From Acidobacteriota bacterium (GTDB lineage Bacteria > Acidobacteriota > Holophagae > Acanthopleuribacterales > Acanthopleuribacteraceae), in NCBI GenBank assembly GCA_020637335.1, contig JACJWC010000016.1, forward strand, positions 1 through 64,000: a stretch of 64,000 nt of DNA. The letters are read 5' to 3'. Below the pieces are notes generated by a model. That model saw nothing but the letters and a program-made list of their open reading frames with translations, had not been told where the DNA came from and ran no database searches. Positions 43,510-51,617 of this stretch are shown here, in pieces; the first letter of the stretch is position 1, and each line of letters opens with the position of its first letter. The position numbers and the translations under genes were made by a program.

Positions 43510-44208
43510 ATGCGTTGTCGACAGCTTTTTGAGAAAACCAGTTCGACCTACACGTACCTTTTGTGGACAGATCAGGGTGTGGCGACCCTGATCGATCCCG
43601 TCGTGGAATGTGTTGAGCGCGACCTGCGTTTGATTGAGGAGTTAGGCCTGCGCTTGGGTTGGACGTTGGAAACCCATGTACATGCCGATCACATTACGGG
43701 TTCCGGCCTTCTGCGCCAACGCGTTGGCAGTCAAGCGCTTGTTTTTGCTGGTAATGATGTGCCGTGTGTGGATCGATTTGTTCAGGACGGCGAAAGCCTC
43801 GATTTAAACGGCGTGGTTTTACAGGTTTTGGCCACACCAGGCCATACGTCAGGTTGTGCAAGCTATCATTCACCTGAACTCGGGGCTGTGTTTACGGGCG
43901 ACGCTCTGCTCATCCGCGGTTGTGGTCGAACCGATTTCCAACAGGGCAATGCCCGAACGCTGTTTGAGAGTGTGACCCGCAAACTGTTTCACCTTCCGGA
44001 CGAGACCATTGTGTTTCCGGGCCATGACTACCGCGGATTCACCCAATCCACGATTGGTGAAGAAAAGCGTGTCAATCCGCGTTTTGCCAGCAAAAGCATG
44101 GCGGAATTTGTGGCCTTGATGGCCAATTTGGATTTGGCTTTGCCGGCGCGTATCCACGAAGCCCTGCCAGCCAACCAAAATTGCGGCATTTCGCCCAATA
44201 CGTATTGA
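43510..44208 (+). CDS. ETHE1-like persulfide dioxygenase / MBL-fold hydrolase
   Basis: A 232-residue metallo-beta-lactamase-fold protein of the ETHE1 group, which oxidises glutathione persulfide to sulfite with mononuclear iron. It shows ETHVHADHITGSGLLR, ATPGHTSGCASYH, FTGDALLIRGCGRTDFQQGN and FPGHDYRGF, where the His and Asp residues bind the metal and CGRTDFQQG is characteristic of persulfide dioxygenases. AGGAG precedes ATG 43510; the frame opens at 43444. A role in sulfide detoxification is likely. No rhodanese or SQR gene is adjacent. Confidence 0.85.
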   Translation: MRCRQLFEKTSSTYTYLLWTDQGVATLIDPVVECVERDLRLIEELGLRLGWTLETHVHADHITGSGLLRQRVGSQALVFAGNDVPCVDRFVQDGESLDLNGVVLQVLATPGHTSGCASYHSPELGAVFTGDALLIRGCGRTDFQQGNARTLFESVTRKLFHLPDETIVFPGHDYRGFTQSTIGEEKRVNPRFASKSMAEFVALMANLDLALPARIHEALPANQNCGISPNTY

Positions 44209-44283
44209 TTCATTATTAATATTGATATTTAGGGTGAAGTTGGTTATTTATTAACTGCGGTAATTTTTTGTTTGGAGAAATTT

Positions 44284-44817
44284 GTGCGAATCGCATTTTG
44301 GGTGAATAGTGGTTATGTTTTTTTGGTGAGCTTGCTTTACCTTGGGAATTTGGTCTTTGGAATACCCGAACGGCTCTTTTCCTCACCAAACGGGGCATAC
44401 ATTAGTTACATTCTATTTCTGTGTCTGGGTGTATTGGGAATTTCGGCTTTTGTCGGTGAGTGGAAATACAAACAGTTTGCCGGCGGCCTCAAGGTCTATT
44501 GGTGGGTCCCACACCTGATCATTGCGCGCTTGGGCCCAATTGCCCTGGCCAAAGCCAGCGGGGCGATGGCCCTGCCATTTGTGTTTTTTGCACTGGGTGG
44601 CATTCATTTCGAAATCGGAGCCGGATGGTATCTGGGCTCGGATGCTGATGCCACCGAAGTTTTATGGCTGGCTGTGAACTTGGTTGCCGTTGCAGGGCTT
44701 GGCCTTTCTATCAGGCAACATTTTCACCTCGAAAAGGTGCTTGCCTTATCGACTCAGGAGCCTTCAGCTGGTACAACTGAAAAAGAAATACCGAAAATGG
44801 ATGTTTCCGCTCTTTGA
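44284..44817 (+). CDS. Hypothetical four-helix membrane protein
   Basis: A 177-residue protein with four hydrophobic segments (around SGYVFLVSLLYLGNLVF, YILFLCLGVLGISAF, MALPFVFFALGGIHF and VLWLAVNLVAVAGLGL) and a short hydrophilic tail. I do not recognise a family; the length and helix spacing resemble other small uncharacterised inner-membrane proteins. The start is probably the GTG at 44284 behind TTGGAG. About 200 bp to the next gene, on the opposite strand, hold nothing I can name. Confidence 0.6.
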   Translation: MRIAFWVNSGYVFLVSLLYLGNLVFGIPERLFSSPNGAYISYILFLCLGVLGISAFVGEWKYKQFAGGLKVYWWVPHLIIARLGPIALAKASGAMALPFVFFALGGIHFEIGAGWYLGSDADATEVLWLAVNLVAVAGLGLSIRQHFHLEKVLALSTQEPSAGTTEKEIPKMDVSAL

Positions 44818-45023
44818 AATTAAAAGGGAAGATGCAGCTCCTGCTGTTCGGTGCCTCAAATAGGCTGGAAGCGCCCTAGGTAACGTTTCTAGTACCCAAT
44901 TAAGATCCCCAGCCTAATGTCGCAGGTGAAGTAAAAACACCTTGTTCCGCAGGTTTTGCTCGGGTTTTCGGCTGTACTTTCCTTTTGGACTTCCTTTTTG
45001 CGCAGTGTTCACCGGTGGTTTGC

Positions 45024-45305
45024 TCAGTCGGTGACTTTTTCTTTGGAAAAAGAGCCCCACACCATCAGGAGACCCAGGATACCAGCAATTGTTCCCACCG
45101 GGCGCGACCAGAGCAGATTGACAAAAAAAGCGACTTTACGGGCGGTTCGGCCGGTATATTCTGCACTATCCATACCGATCAGATCGGGTGCCAGCCAGGT
45201 TCCTGCGCACAGGCCGATAAAGGCGATGGCCAGGACCAATCCGATTAGTCGGTCCTTAAGGGTACGGGGTTCGGTGGGCAGTTCGTTCATATTGGATTCG
45301 TTCAT
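45024..45305 (-). CDS. Small two-helix membrane protein
   Basis: A 93-residue protein with a charged N-terminus, two hydrophobic stretches (LIGLVLAIAFIGLCAGTWL and VGTIAGILGLLMVWGSF) and a basic linker with TGRTARKV between them. No family recognised. It is convergent with the membrane protein at 44284 and lies downstream of the Cys-rich gene on the same strand. Confidence 0.55.
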   Translation of the reverse strand: MNESNMNELPTEPRTLKDRLIGLVLAIAFIGLCAGTWLAPDLIGMDSAEYTGRTARKVAFFVNLLWSRPVGTIAGILGLLMVWGSFSKEKVTD

Positions 45306-45445
45306 GTTTCACCTCAAAAAAGCTAATGGGTGAATCGTACGCAATGCCACAAGGCTCGGATAGGCGCTTAAACCCAGAATCGCGGGTATTTATCCCAATC
45401 TCAGCAGAGTAGGGGAATGGACAGGGCCCATCCCCCCAAAGTGGT

Positions 45446-45787
45446 TTAGGTTTTATCGGCCTTTTTCACTGTAGTCGGTGCCGGTTGAAGGGATGCAGCT
45501 TTGGCCTTTTCATCAGAGGCTTGAGCTGTTTCGTTACATTGGGAAGGTTTGCAGGATGGGTTGCAAGCTGCTTCCAGGGTTAATGTGGTGGTTTGGGTTT
45601 TACAATCGGTTGGACAGGGTTTGTTCGCACATTCCGCTGGACAGTCGGCTGGATTACAAGCCGCAGGATCGCAGGAAAGAGCTGCCTTCTGAACGTTTGA
45701 AGGAGTGCAGTGTGGGCCCTCGCAGGTGAGTGCCCAGGCGGAGAACAACCCGCCAAACAGCAAAGTGAGTGAAAGAACACGAAACAT
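45446..45787 (-). CDS. Cysteine-rich secreted protein
   Basis: A 113-residue exported protein: signal peptide MFRVLSLTLLFGGLFSAWA, then a mature part with 11 Cys, many in short spacings such as DPAACNPADCPAEC, CPTDC and NPSCKPSQC, and a Lys/Ala-rich tail. The pattern suggests metal binding or a disulfide-rich fold; an odd number of Cys leaves one unpaired in a monomer. AGGAGG precedes the ATG. A dyad at 45816-45838 matches the one before the nearby BlaI-type gene, so the protein is probably under that repressor. Confidence 0.75.
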   Translation of the reverse strand: MFRVLSLTLLFGGLFSAWALTCEGPHCTPSNVQKAALSCDPAACNPADCPAECANKPCPTDCKTQTTTLTLEAACNPSCKPSQCNETAQASDEKAKAASLQPAPTTVKKADKT

Positions 45788-45815
45788 CGTGACCTCCTAA
45801 AACAAAGTCGAGCCG

Positions 45816-45838
45816 ATCTACGACTCGCTGTAGTAGAT
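45816..45838 (-). promoter_or_regulatory. BlaI-type operator of the Cys-rich gene
   Basis: ATCTACGAC (45816-45824), 5-bp spacer, GTAGTAGAT (45830-45838): an inverted repeat matching at 8 of 9 positions, 29 bp before the start codon. The core CTACGAC-N5-GTAGTAG is identical, including spacer length, to the dyad in front of blaI at 47164-47184. Confidence 0.65.
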
Positions 45839-45855
45839 TGAGGCAAGTTCCGTGC

Positions 45856-46749
45856 CTAGTTGTTCTTACAGCTTTGGGCCGCACATATTGACTGGACCTT
45901 ATGGCAGGTTGGACCCTCCAAGGTATGCCAACTACACCAGCTGACCCAACCCATTACCAATACCAGGAACAGGGCGGCAAGGGTGGCCAGGCCCGACACA
46001 ATGCGCGTCCCAAAGCGATTGCGCATTAAACGTCGGATCCGCCATTTCATGCCCCAACGACCAAGCAGGCTCGACACACCCATCACCAAAGGCTCGTTTT
46101 TTTGAAGCAGGCCCTTCATTAAGGCAGACGCTAACGCCAACGGGTCGCCTGTTTTGGCCACGGCCCAATCATCGGCGCGACCTTCTACCCACACGCGGAA
46201 ATAGACCTGAACGCCTAAAAAGGCCGCAACAAAAACGACCATAGCGATTATTGCCGTACTCAAGGGCAGTGTGGGTTGACAGGTCTCGCCCAAAAGCCAG
46301 GGCAAACTCATGCTTAAGGGTGTAAACCCAATCAAAATCCGCAAGAACCAGTAGCTGCGGCCATCGCGCCGCTGAATGTGGGCACACTCGTGGGCGATGA
46401 CTGCTCTGCGTTCTTTTTCATCCAACTGGCTCCAAAACGGGCTGCGGAGCCAAATGCCATCGGCAAGGCACAGGGCAGGAACAGGTAAATAGGCTGACAG
46501 GCTGATCCGGATGGATTTTTTCCCCTTAAAACCCTCCGGTAAGTAGGATTCCAGGTCTGAACAGGGTTTGGAGATGAATTTTGCGCGATGGATTTGTCCC
46601 TGGCAGTAAAGCCAATGGAGCCCTGTCGCGATTTGGATGAAAAGACTGATTAGAAGGAGGGTCTGCAGTGGAGAACAATGTGGCCAGGCCTGGGCGAATT
46701 GGAGATAGGCCAGACTCACCTGACAGAGCAGGTCCTCAATCGAGGTCAT
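45856..46749 (-). CDS. BlaR1/MecR1-type M56 membrane metallopeptidase without sensor domain
   Basis: A 297-residue integral membrane peptidase. The zinc motif is VIAHECAHIQRRD with His120, Glu121 and His124, between membrane helices at about 25-45 and 140-205, and a further helix near 265. In BlaR1 this domain cleaves the BlaI repressor after a penicillin-binding sensor domain is acylated. That exterior domain is absent here, so beta-lactams are unlikely to be the signal. It overlaps the BlaI-type gene by 14 bp. The last residues carry several Cys and His (WCSWHTLEGPTCHKVQSIC), perhaps the sensing part. Confidence 0.85.
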   Translation of the reverse strand: MTSIEDLLCQVSLAYLQFAQAWPHCSPLQTLLLISLFIQIATGLHWLYCQGQIHRAKFISKPCSDLESYLPEGFKGKKSIRISLSAYLPVPALCLADGIWLRSPFWSQLDEKERRAVIAHECAHIQRRDGRSYWFLRILIGFTPLSMSLPWLLGETCQPTLPLSTAIIAMVVFVAAFLGVQVYFRVWVEGRADDWAVAKTGDPLALASALMKGLLQKNEPLVMGVSSLLGRWGMKWRIRRLMRNRFGTRIVSGLATLAALFLVLVMGWVSWCSWHTLEGPTCHKVQSICAAQSCKNN

Positions 46750-47155
46750 TGCGTTGTTTTCTCAAATGCTGAATTTGGGCTTCCAATTTCTCTAAGTCCT
46801 TTGAATCCAGATTATCCAGGCTCTCTACCAGCGGTTGAATGGCATGGCGGCCGAAGCCGCTAAACAGCGAACTGAAAATGCGTTTGGCATTGTCCATTTC
46901 AAAGGAGGCCTTGTCGGTCGCGGGGTGGTAGCGAAAGCCATTGCCTTCCTTTTCGCGGGTCAAGAGCGATTTCTCTGCCAAACGGGAAAGGATGGTCATA
47001 ACGGTTGTGTAGGCCCGTTTCGGTTCTGGCGGAAGCGCCTCCAAAACCTCGCGAACGGTCATGGGTCCGTGTTGCCAGATCAGTTCCAGGACTTCCGTTT
47101 CGAGCGGACCGAGCGACTGCGGCGGCCCATCGGGCGGCGTTCGAAAAGTAAACAT
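46736..47155 (-). CDS. BlaI/MecI/CopY-family repressor
   Basis: A 139-residue winged-helix repressor with LGPLETEVLELIWQHGPMTVREVLEAL and AYTTVMTILSRLAEKSLL, the DNA-binding half of BlaI-type proteins, followed by a dimerisation helix and a long C-terminal coil. Such repressors are cut by the partner M56 peptidase, which lifts repression. It is first in a two-gene operon with that peptidase and probably represses itself through the dyad that overlaps its promoter. Confidence 0.92.
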   Translation of the reverse strand: MFTFRTPPDGPPQSLGPLETEVLELIWQHGPMTVREVLEALPPEPKRAYTTVMTILSRLAEKSLLTREKEGNGFRYHPATDKASFEMDNAKRIFSSLFSGFGRHAIQPLVESLDNLDSKDLEKLEAQIQHLRKQRNDLD

Positions 47156-47163
47156 AGCACCTC

Positions 47164-47202
47164 GCTACGACAAAAAGTAGTAGCTCCGCGCCATTTTGTC
47201 AA
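47164..47202 (-). promoter_or_regulatory. Promoter and BlaI-type operator of the repressor operon
   Basis: On the minus strand, TTGACA (47202-47197), a 17-bp spacer and TACTTT (47179-47174) form a promoter with a consensus -35. The dyad GCTACGAC (47164-47171)-N5-GTAGTAGC (47177-47184) covers the -10 and ends one base before the AGGTG ribosome site, so a bound repressor would block initiation. Confidence 0.65.
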
Positions 47203-47348
47203 GGTTGCTTAATTGCGGGTCTTTTGGAACACCCAAGTTTTGCCACTGACCTAGATAGGATTGCGCTAAAACCAGTGCCTTAATTGCACCTGCATCTGTT
47301 GCCTCGTGTTTGGAATCCTCAGTGGATTGATTAATGGACTTCAAATTG

Positions 47349-48077
47349 CTAGAGAATTCTTACAGCTATTGAGTGGTGTTGAGAAGCAAATCCAATGTAT
47401 TCGAATTCAATCTGAAATTCCTTAGTCCATTCGAAAAATGCTTTTGATTCACCTTGTTTCCAACCAGGATAATTTAGAAAATCATCAAATAAAACGATGG
47501 TGCCTTTGGTGGATTTTGATGCAATGTTTTTAAGAACAAATTTTGCGGATGAGTACAAATCAGAATCTATATGAACGAAAGAGACAGGATCTAGATGATT
47601 CTGCAAAAAGTTTGGTAATGTATCTTCAAATAAACCTTTAATTAATTTGATGTTTGGTAACTTAATCTCAGGCGGAGTTCCGCCTAGCGAAAAGCGGCCC
47701 TTTTTTTGGAAATATGTCCAATCTTCAGGGAGTCCACCAAAGCTATCAAATCCATAGACTATTTGGTTTGTATGCCGGGCGATTTAATGAATATCACCCC
47801 CTTTATACACACCAAACTCTAGCCATAGTCCAGGGGTATTTGCCTGCGAAATTGCAAATTCTAATAATTCGTCCTTTGAATTGAAATGTTTTGCACCTCC
47901 CAAGTTTTCTAACATAAACAAGGCAGACTCATATGAGGCAATAAATTTTGCCATTTGTGAATAATCAATCGGTTTTTGGCCACCTAAAGGTTGCCAAACC
48001 GCCCTGTTTATTCGTTTGTATATGCGATCGAGAATGAGGCTTTTTAGTCTTCCTAGCATGGAGCTAAATGCTAACAC
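47349..48077 (-). pseudogene. TylF-like class I SAM methyltransferase interrupted by one in-frame stop
   Basis: The frame from 48077 reads a methyltransferase N-terminus to LWLEFGVYKGGDIH, meets TAA at 47786-47784, and continues in the same frame with IARHTNQIVYGFDSFGGLPEDW, SFVHIDSDLYSSAKFVL, IVLFDDFLNYPGW and a C-terminus ending AVRIL. These are the SAM-binding and metal-site blocks of the TylF/macrocin O-methyltransferase type. About 242 residues in all would be a normal length. The stop falls one residue after GGDIH, where relatives have an aromatic or other residue, so a single base change explains it. The DNA is clearly AT-richer than its neighbours, suggesting transfer. A sequencing error is the other explanation. 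Confidence 0.85.
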
Positions 48078-48593
48078 AACGGAGAGTGTCAGGGTACTGG
48101 AGAATTCCTTGAATTTGTCCAGCCGACGAAGCGTGATCCGCAGGCGCCACCCCTTTAAATGAAATGGAGCTAAGCCCTTTCAATGGAACCTCTTAGAGTC
48201 AAGTCAGAAAGACGCGTTTTTTGGGGGTCTCCCATGTGAATGACGTTTTATTTTTGCCTTTGCAGTGAAATTTCCCTGTTTCTTGGTTCCCACCCGCATT
48301 TGATCCTGGTTCAGGGCCCAGATGGTAATTTCTCAATCGAAGCCTTTCGGTCTGTTTTTGATCCCAATAAAACGCTCCGTTTTTGTTTTCAGTAGATTAC
48401 ACTAACTCTCATGCCGTAAAACCGGGGTTTATTAAGCCCGAACATCATTTAACCCAAGTTTTTTCAGTAATTTAACGCTTATGGGGCTCCTCCTGATTTA
48501 GCGCTTTTTGCTTTGGGTCTGGGAATACGCAAAAAAAACTTCCTGCCCTGTCGTTTTTTTTGTTCAACTGCGCACCCAATTAACGAAAGCAGA
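48078..48593. other. 516-bp gap without recognised gene
   Basis: Between the broken methyltransferase and the next operon. Base composition shifts from AT-rich to mixed across it. I see no credible open frame, no hairpin with T-tract and no repeat matching those elsewhere in the window. It must contain the promoter for the operon that begins at 48594. Confidence 0.5.
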
Positions 48594-50951
48594 ATGTGTA
48601 ATAAAAATTTATGGGCCGCGCTGGTTCTGACCCTTTTCCTTGTTTGGGGCTGTAGGCAACTGGTTCCTTACTGTGTCGCTCCGCCCGTTTTGGTACCCAG
48701 GTTCAGTAATGAAGCCACGGTAAAGCTTTTGGACCGGGCTGCTGATCCCACACCGGTTGTGGCTCAGCTATTTGACGGCAGTCCGATTAATTTGGTGCCG
48801 TTTTCGAACAACGACCCGACCAAAGCGCCTCTTTTTTATACCGATCAACCTTACCAGGCCGAGGGCGCTTTACCCCAGGTGGTGGTCGGGACTTATCTTT
48901 TGCAACTGCGTCATCAGGACAAGGCTTTTAATCAGAATGTGTATTGTTGGATCAAGTCGGGATTGCAATCGAGCAAAAAATTAATGGTGTGTTTCGATCA
49001 GCGGGCCACGGTCCTGCCAACCTGGCTCAGCCAATCCTTCACCTTGATCCCGGGCCTGCAGATCCAATCCAGCGAACGCTATTTCAGGCTCGATCCCACC
49101 ACAGGTCAAATGAAAGCCGAACCAGTGCGATTCAATATATGGATTTATACGGCGCAAACCCAATTACCCAACAGCTTGGTTTTGGGTGGAAACAACCAGG
49201 GCACCGTGTGGCAAAACGATGAGGTCGGCAGCCAATACCTGGTCCTTGTAGAGAAATCCATGGTTATTGGGCCCGGTCAAGGCAGAGAAATCGGAACCCA
49301 ATGGGTTTCCACGTGTGGCAGTCCGGAGCTGACTGAAAGCCAAAAATCCGATTTTCTTTACCACTGGGCAATCCGCCATCCCGAATATTTAGAGGCATTT
49401 GATCAGGGCTGGCTGGGTCTTGAATTGGCGCCGCAATGGGGCTTAAGCGCCACCAGCGCCTATTGCCAACTGTATGCAGGTGGTAACTGCGATGGCGACT
49501 ATTGGCCGGTTGGCACCAAACTACAGGCGGCTTCCAGCATTAATGATCCTTCATCCGCCGTCGTCAATTCGCAGAGCCGGCTCTATATCAGCATGGAAGA
49601 ACATGGCCATTGGACAACTTTGCCTGCAACCCCGCTCAGTGGCGCCGTTTCCTTTGGCTTACAACCCGGTTCCCTTGAGATTGGCAGCCTGTCACTTGAC
49701 GCCCCCGCCATCCAGTTTCCCAGCTGTCAATTTGATCAAATCCAATTTGAATGGGTGGGAGAAGGTTCGGCCACCTGTGATGATGGCCTGCCGATGAACC
49801 CGATGCGCTTATGTAATGAATACACCATACCAGCCGATGCCATGGCACTTGGCGTGACCTTTACGGTAAATGGCGATCAAATTCGAACCCTTTTTAAAAG
49901 CACCCAACCCGTTCAAATCATTGTGGATCAGAACCAGCGCCAATTCCTGTTCTACGGCGGGCCATTTGTCGGTAGCTTGCAAGCGCAAGACATCCGCGGC
50001 ATCCAAACCTTGAATTTCGAAGCCAATTTAGAATGTGTTATCGACTTTGAAAATTTCTCCCCGGTCCCGAGCCTGGCCGAAACGCCCCATTTTGTGCCCT
50101 GTTCCGATCAAAACCGGGCCATCGTGACCTTGGATGCAAGGGCCTCCCTCGATTTTGATGAAAGCGTCGGAGACAGCTACCAGGCTTTGTGGATTGAGGA
50201 TGCGGGTACCCGATCGGAAAGAATCCTGGGCAGTGGCCATACCTTAACCCGGACCTTTCGCACTGGTTTGCATCAACTTCTGCTGCAACTCCAGGATACG
50301 CGCGGTGCGATTAGTCAAAAATCATTCGAACTCGAAGTGATTGATCCAGAAATTAGCCAGGTAACACCGCCGCCGATGGTGGTTTTGCCCTTTGACGATA
50401 ATCCACCGCCAGACATGCCGCCTTTGGCCTCTGACCTGTGCTCAGATCATGTTGGAATCTTTCGCAAAGGCCCGGAACTTTTCCCCATAGGCCTGTCGTG
50501 GATCCAATGGACGGTAGACGATTACAATGGCAACGTCCAGATATTCGACCAAGCCATCCTGCTGGTGGATCCCGATCTCTACCCGCCCCCCGAATCTTTA
50601 ATCCAGGTCCCTAGTCAAGCTCTATTGGGTCAACCTTTTCCAATTGATTGGCAGGTCAATAACCCGGGCCGTGAAATCGATGTGGATGTCTTGCTGACCG
50701 TCCGGATGGGTTTGGATTCCTGGTTTGTCTCGGAATCGGGTCAACTCTGGTCGAATCTGGAATACCTCGCACAATCTGTCCCCAGTAATGCAGGTTTGGG
50801 CAGTCATCTATCCATTGAAGAATCTCTAGCTGAACTGGGTTTTACAGGGGAAATAACGATCCAACTGTTCCTGGTCCAGGCGGGACACGATCCGTTTGAC
50901 CCAAGCACCATCATTTCTCTGGCAATGGCAAAAAGCCAGCTTTTGGAGTAG
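48594..50951 (+). CDS. Large secreted (probable lipo-) protein with PKD-like segment
   Basis: A 785-residue exported protein. The start MCNKNLWAALVLTLFLVWGC ends in a lipobox-like VWGC, so Cys20 may be lipidated. The body is beta-rich with scattered Cys. Residues about 500-590 look like a PKD/HYR-type Ig domain (AIVTLDARASLDFDESVGDSYQ...). The last 130 residues have the style of C-terminal domains in other large secreted proteins. No catalytic motif seen and no firm family. The frame opens at 48513, but ATG 48594 gives the signal sequence. It is followed after 3 bp by the next gene, starting an operon that leads to the kinase. Confidence 0.65.
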   Translation: MCNKNLWAALVLTLFLVWGCRQLVPYCVAPPVLVPRFSNEATVKLLDRAADPTPVVAQLFDGSPINLVPFSNNDPTKAPLFYTDQPYQAEGALPQVVVGTYLLQLRHQDKAFNQNVYCWIKSGLQSSKKLMVCFDQRATVLPTWLSQSFTLIPGLQIQSSERYFRLDPTTGQMKAEPVRFNIWIYTAQTQLPNSLVLGGNNQGTVWQNDEVGSQYLVLVEKSMVIGPGQGREIGTQWVSTCGSPELTESQKSDFLYHWAIRHPEYLEAFDQGWLGLELAPQWGLSATSAYCQLYAGGNCDGDYWPVGTKLQAASSINDPSSAVVNSQSRLYISMEEHGHWTTLPATPLSGAVSFGLQPGSLEIGSLSLDAPAIQFPSCQFDQIQFEWVGEGSATCDDGLPMNPMRLCNEYTIPADAMALGVTFTVNGDQIRTLFKSTQPVQIIVDQNQRQFLFYGGPFVGSLQAQDIRGIQTLNFEANLECVIDFENFSPVPSLAETPHFVPCSDQNRAIVTLDARASLDFDESVGDSYQALWIEDAGTRSERILGSGHTLTRTFRTGLHQLLLQLQDTRGAISQKSFELEVIDPEISQVTPPPMVVLPFDDNPPPDMPPLASDLCSDHVGIFRKGPELFPIGLSWIQWTVDDYNGNVQIFDQAILLVDPDLYPPPESLIQVPSQALLGQPFPIDWQVNNPGREIDVDVLLTVRMGLDSWFVSESGQLWSNLEYLAQSVPSNAGLGSHLSIEESLAELGFTGEITIQLFLVQAGHDPFDPSTIISLAMAKSQLLE

Positions 50952-50954
50952 GCC

Positions 50955-51605
50955 ATGTGGAAGTTGTTCATCCTCTCCCTCCTGCAAATATATATTTTTC
51001 AGGTGCATGGGCAAACAGGTGTACCGGGCTCTGTGCCTATCGTTTTGGAAGATATGGGCCTGAGTTGTGCCGGCAATGCACGTTGGATCCGGGTCAGTGC
51101 CAACCCCAGCGGTATGACGGGCCAAGGTGGCGCAAGTGTCGGTATCAATGCCTTTTATGTTGTGTTTCAGGTGGACCAACCGGCCGCCGTTCGAATAATC
51201 ACGGCGGCCCAAGACCCCGTCGCATTTCATGGCCAAGCCACGCAGCGCGCGCAAGCGCTTGCACTGGGAAAATGGGCGGCCCTCGGCTACAAAGCAGATC
51301 CCAATGCGCCTAACCAAAGCACAGCCCTATGCGATATCACCTTGATCGCCACTGGCCCGAATCCGGTGACGTTGCAGTTAATCTCGCCCAGTGCCATCGG
51401 AACGCGGGTGATCAACGGATCAGGCGCTCAAAACGTACCCGCCGTTCTGGCCAGTTGGACGATTCCGCTGCCCCAATCGGGCGCAATCATCGACTTGAAC
51501 GAAGCGCTCTCTTTCTGGTTACTCAGCCACTCTCTGTACGACGAAGTAGCGCCCTTTGGGACGATTGACATGTTGGACCTGGTCCACTTCATCCCCTGCT
51601 TTTAA
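50955..51605 (+). CDS. Secreted hypothetical protein
   Basis: A 216-residue protein with signal peptide MWKLFILSLLQIYIFQVHG. The mature part is a beta-rich domain with three Cys (SCAGN, ALCDI and a C-terminal PCF). It includes a strand pair (INAFYVVFQVDQPAAVRIITA) of a sandwich fold. I recognise no family. It lies 3 bp after the previous gene and 12 bp before the next start. Confidence 0.6.
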   Translation: MWKLFILSLLQIYIFQVHGQTGVPGSVPIVLEDMGLSCAGNARWIRVSANPSGMTGQGGASVGINAFYVVFQVDQPAAVRIITAAQDPVAFHGQATQRAQALALGKWAALGYKADPNAPNQSTALCDITLIATGPNPVTLQLISPSAIGTRVINGSGAQNVPAVLASWTIPLPQSGAIIDLNEALSFWLLSHSLYDEVAPFGTIDMLDLVHFIPCF

Positions 51606-51617
51606 ATGGAGGAACTT

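Noticed and set aside
44956..45333. Plus-strand 125-codon frame
   Set aside because: The opposite strand encodes a tidy two-helix membrane protein with balanced charge; the plus frame is Arg/Ser/Pro-rich shadow.
47349..47606. Reading the two halves of the methyltransferase as two separate small genes
   Set aside because: They are in one frame and together make one complete enzyme; only a single TAA separates them.
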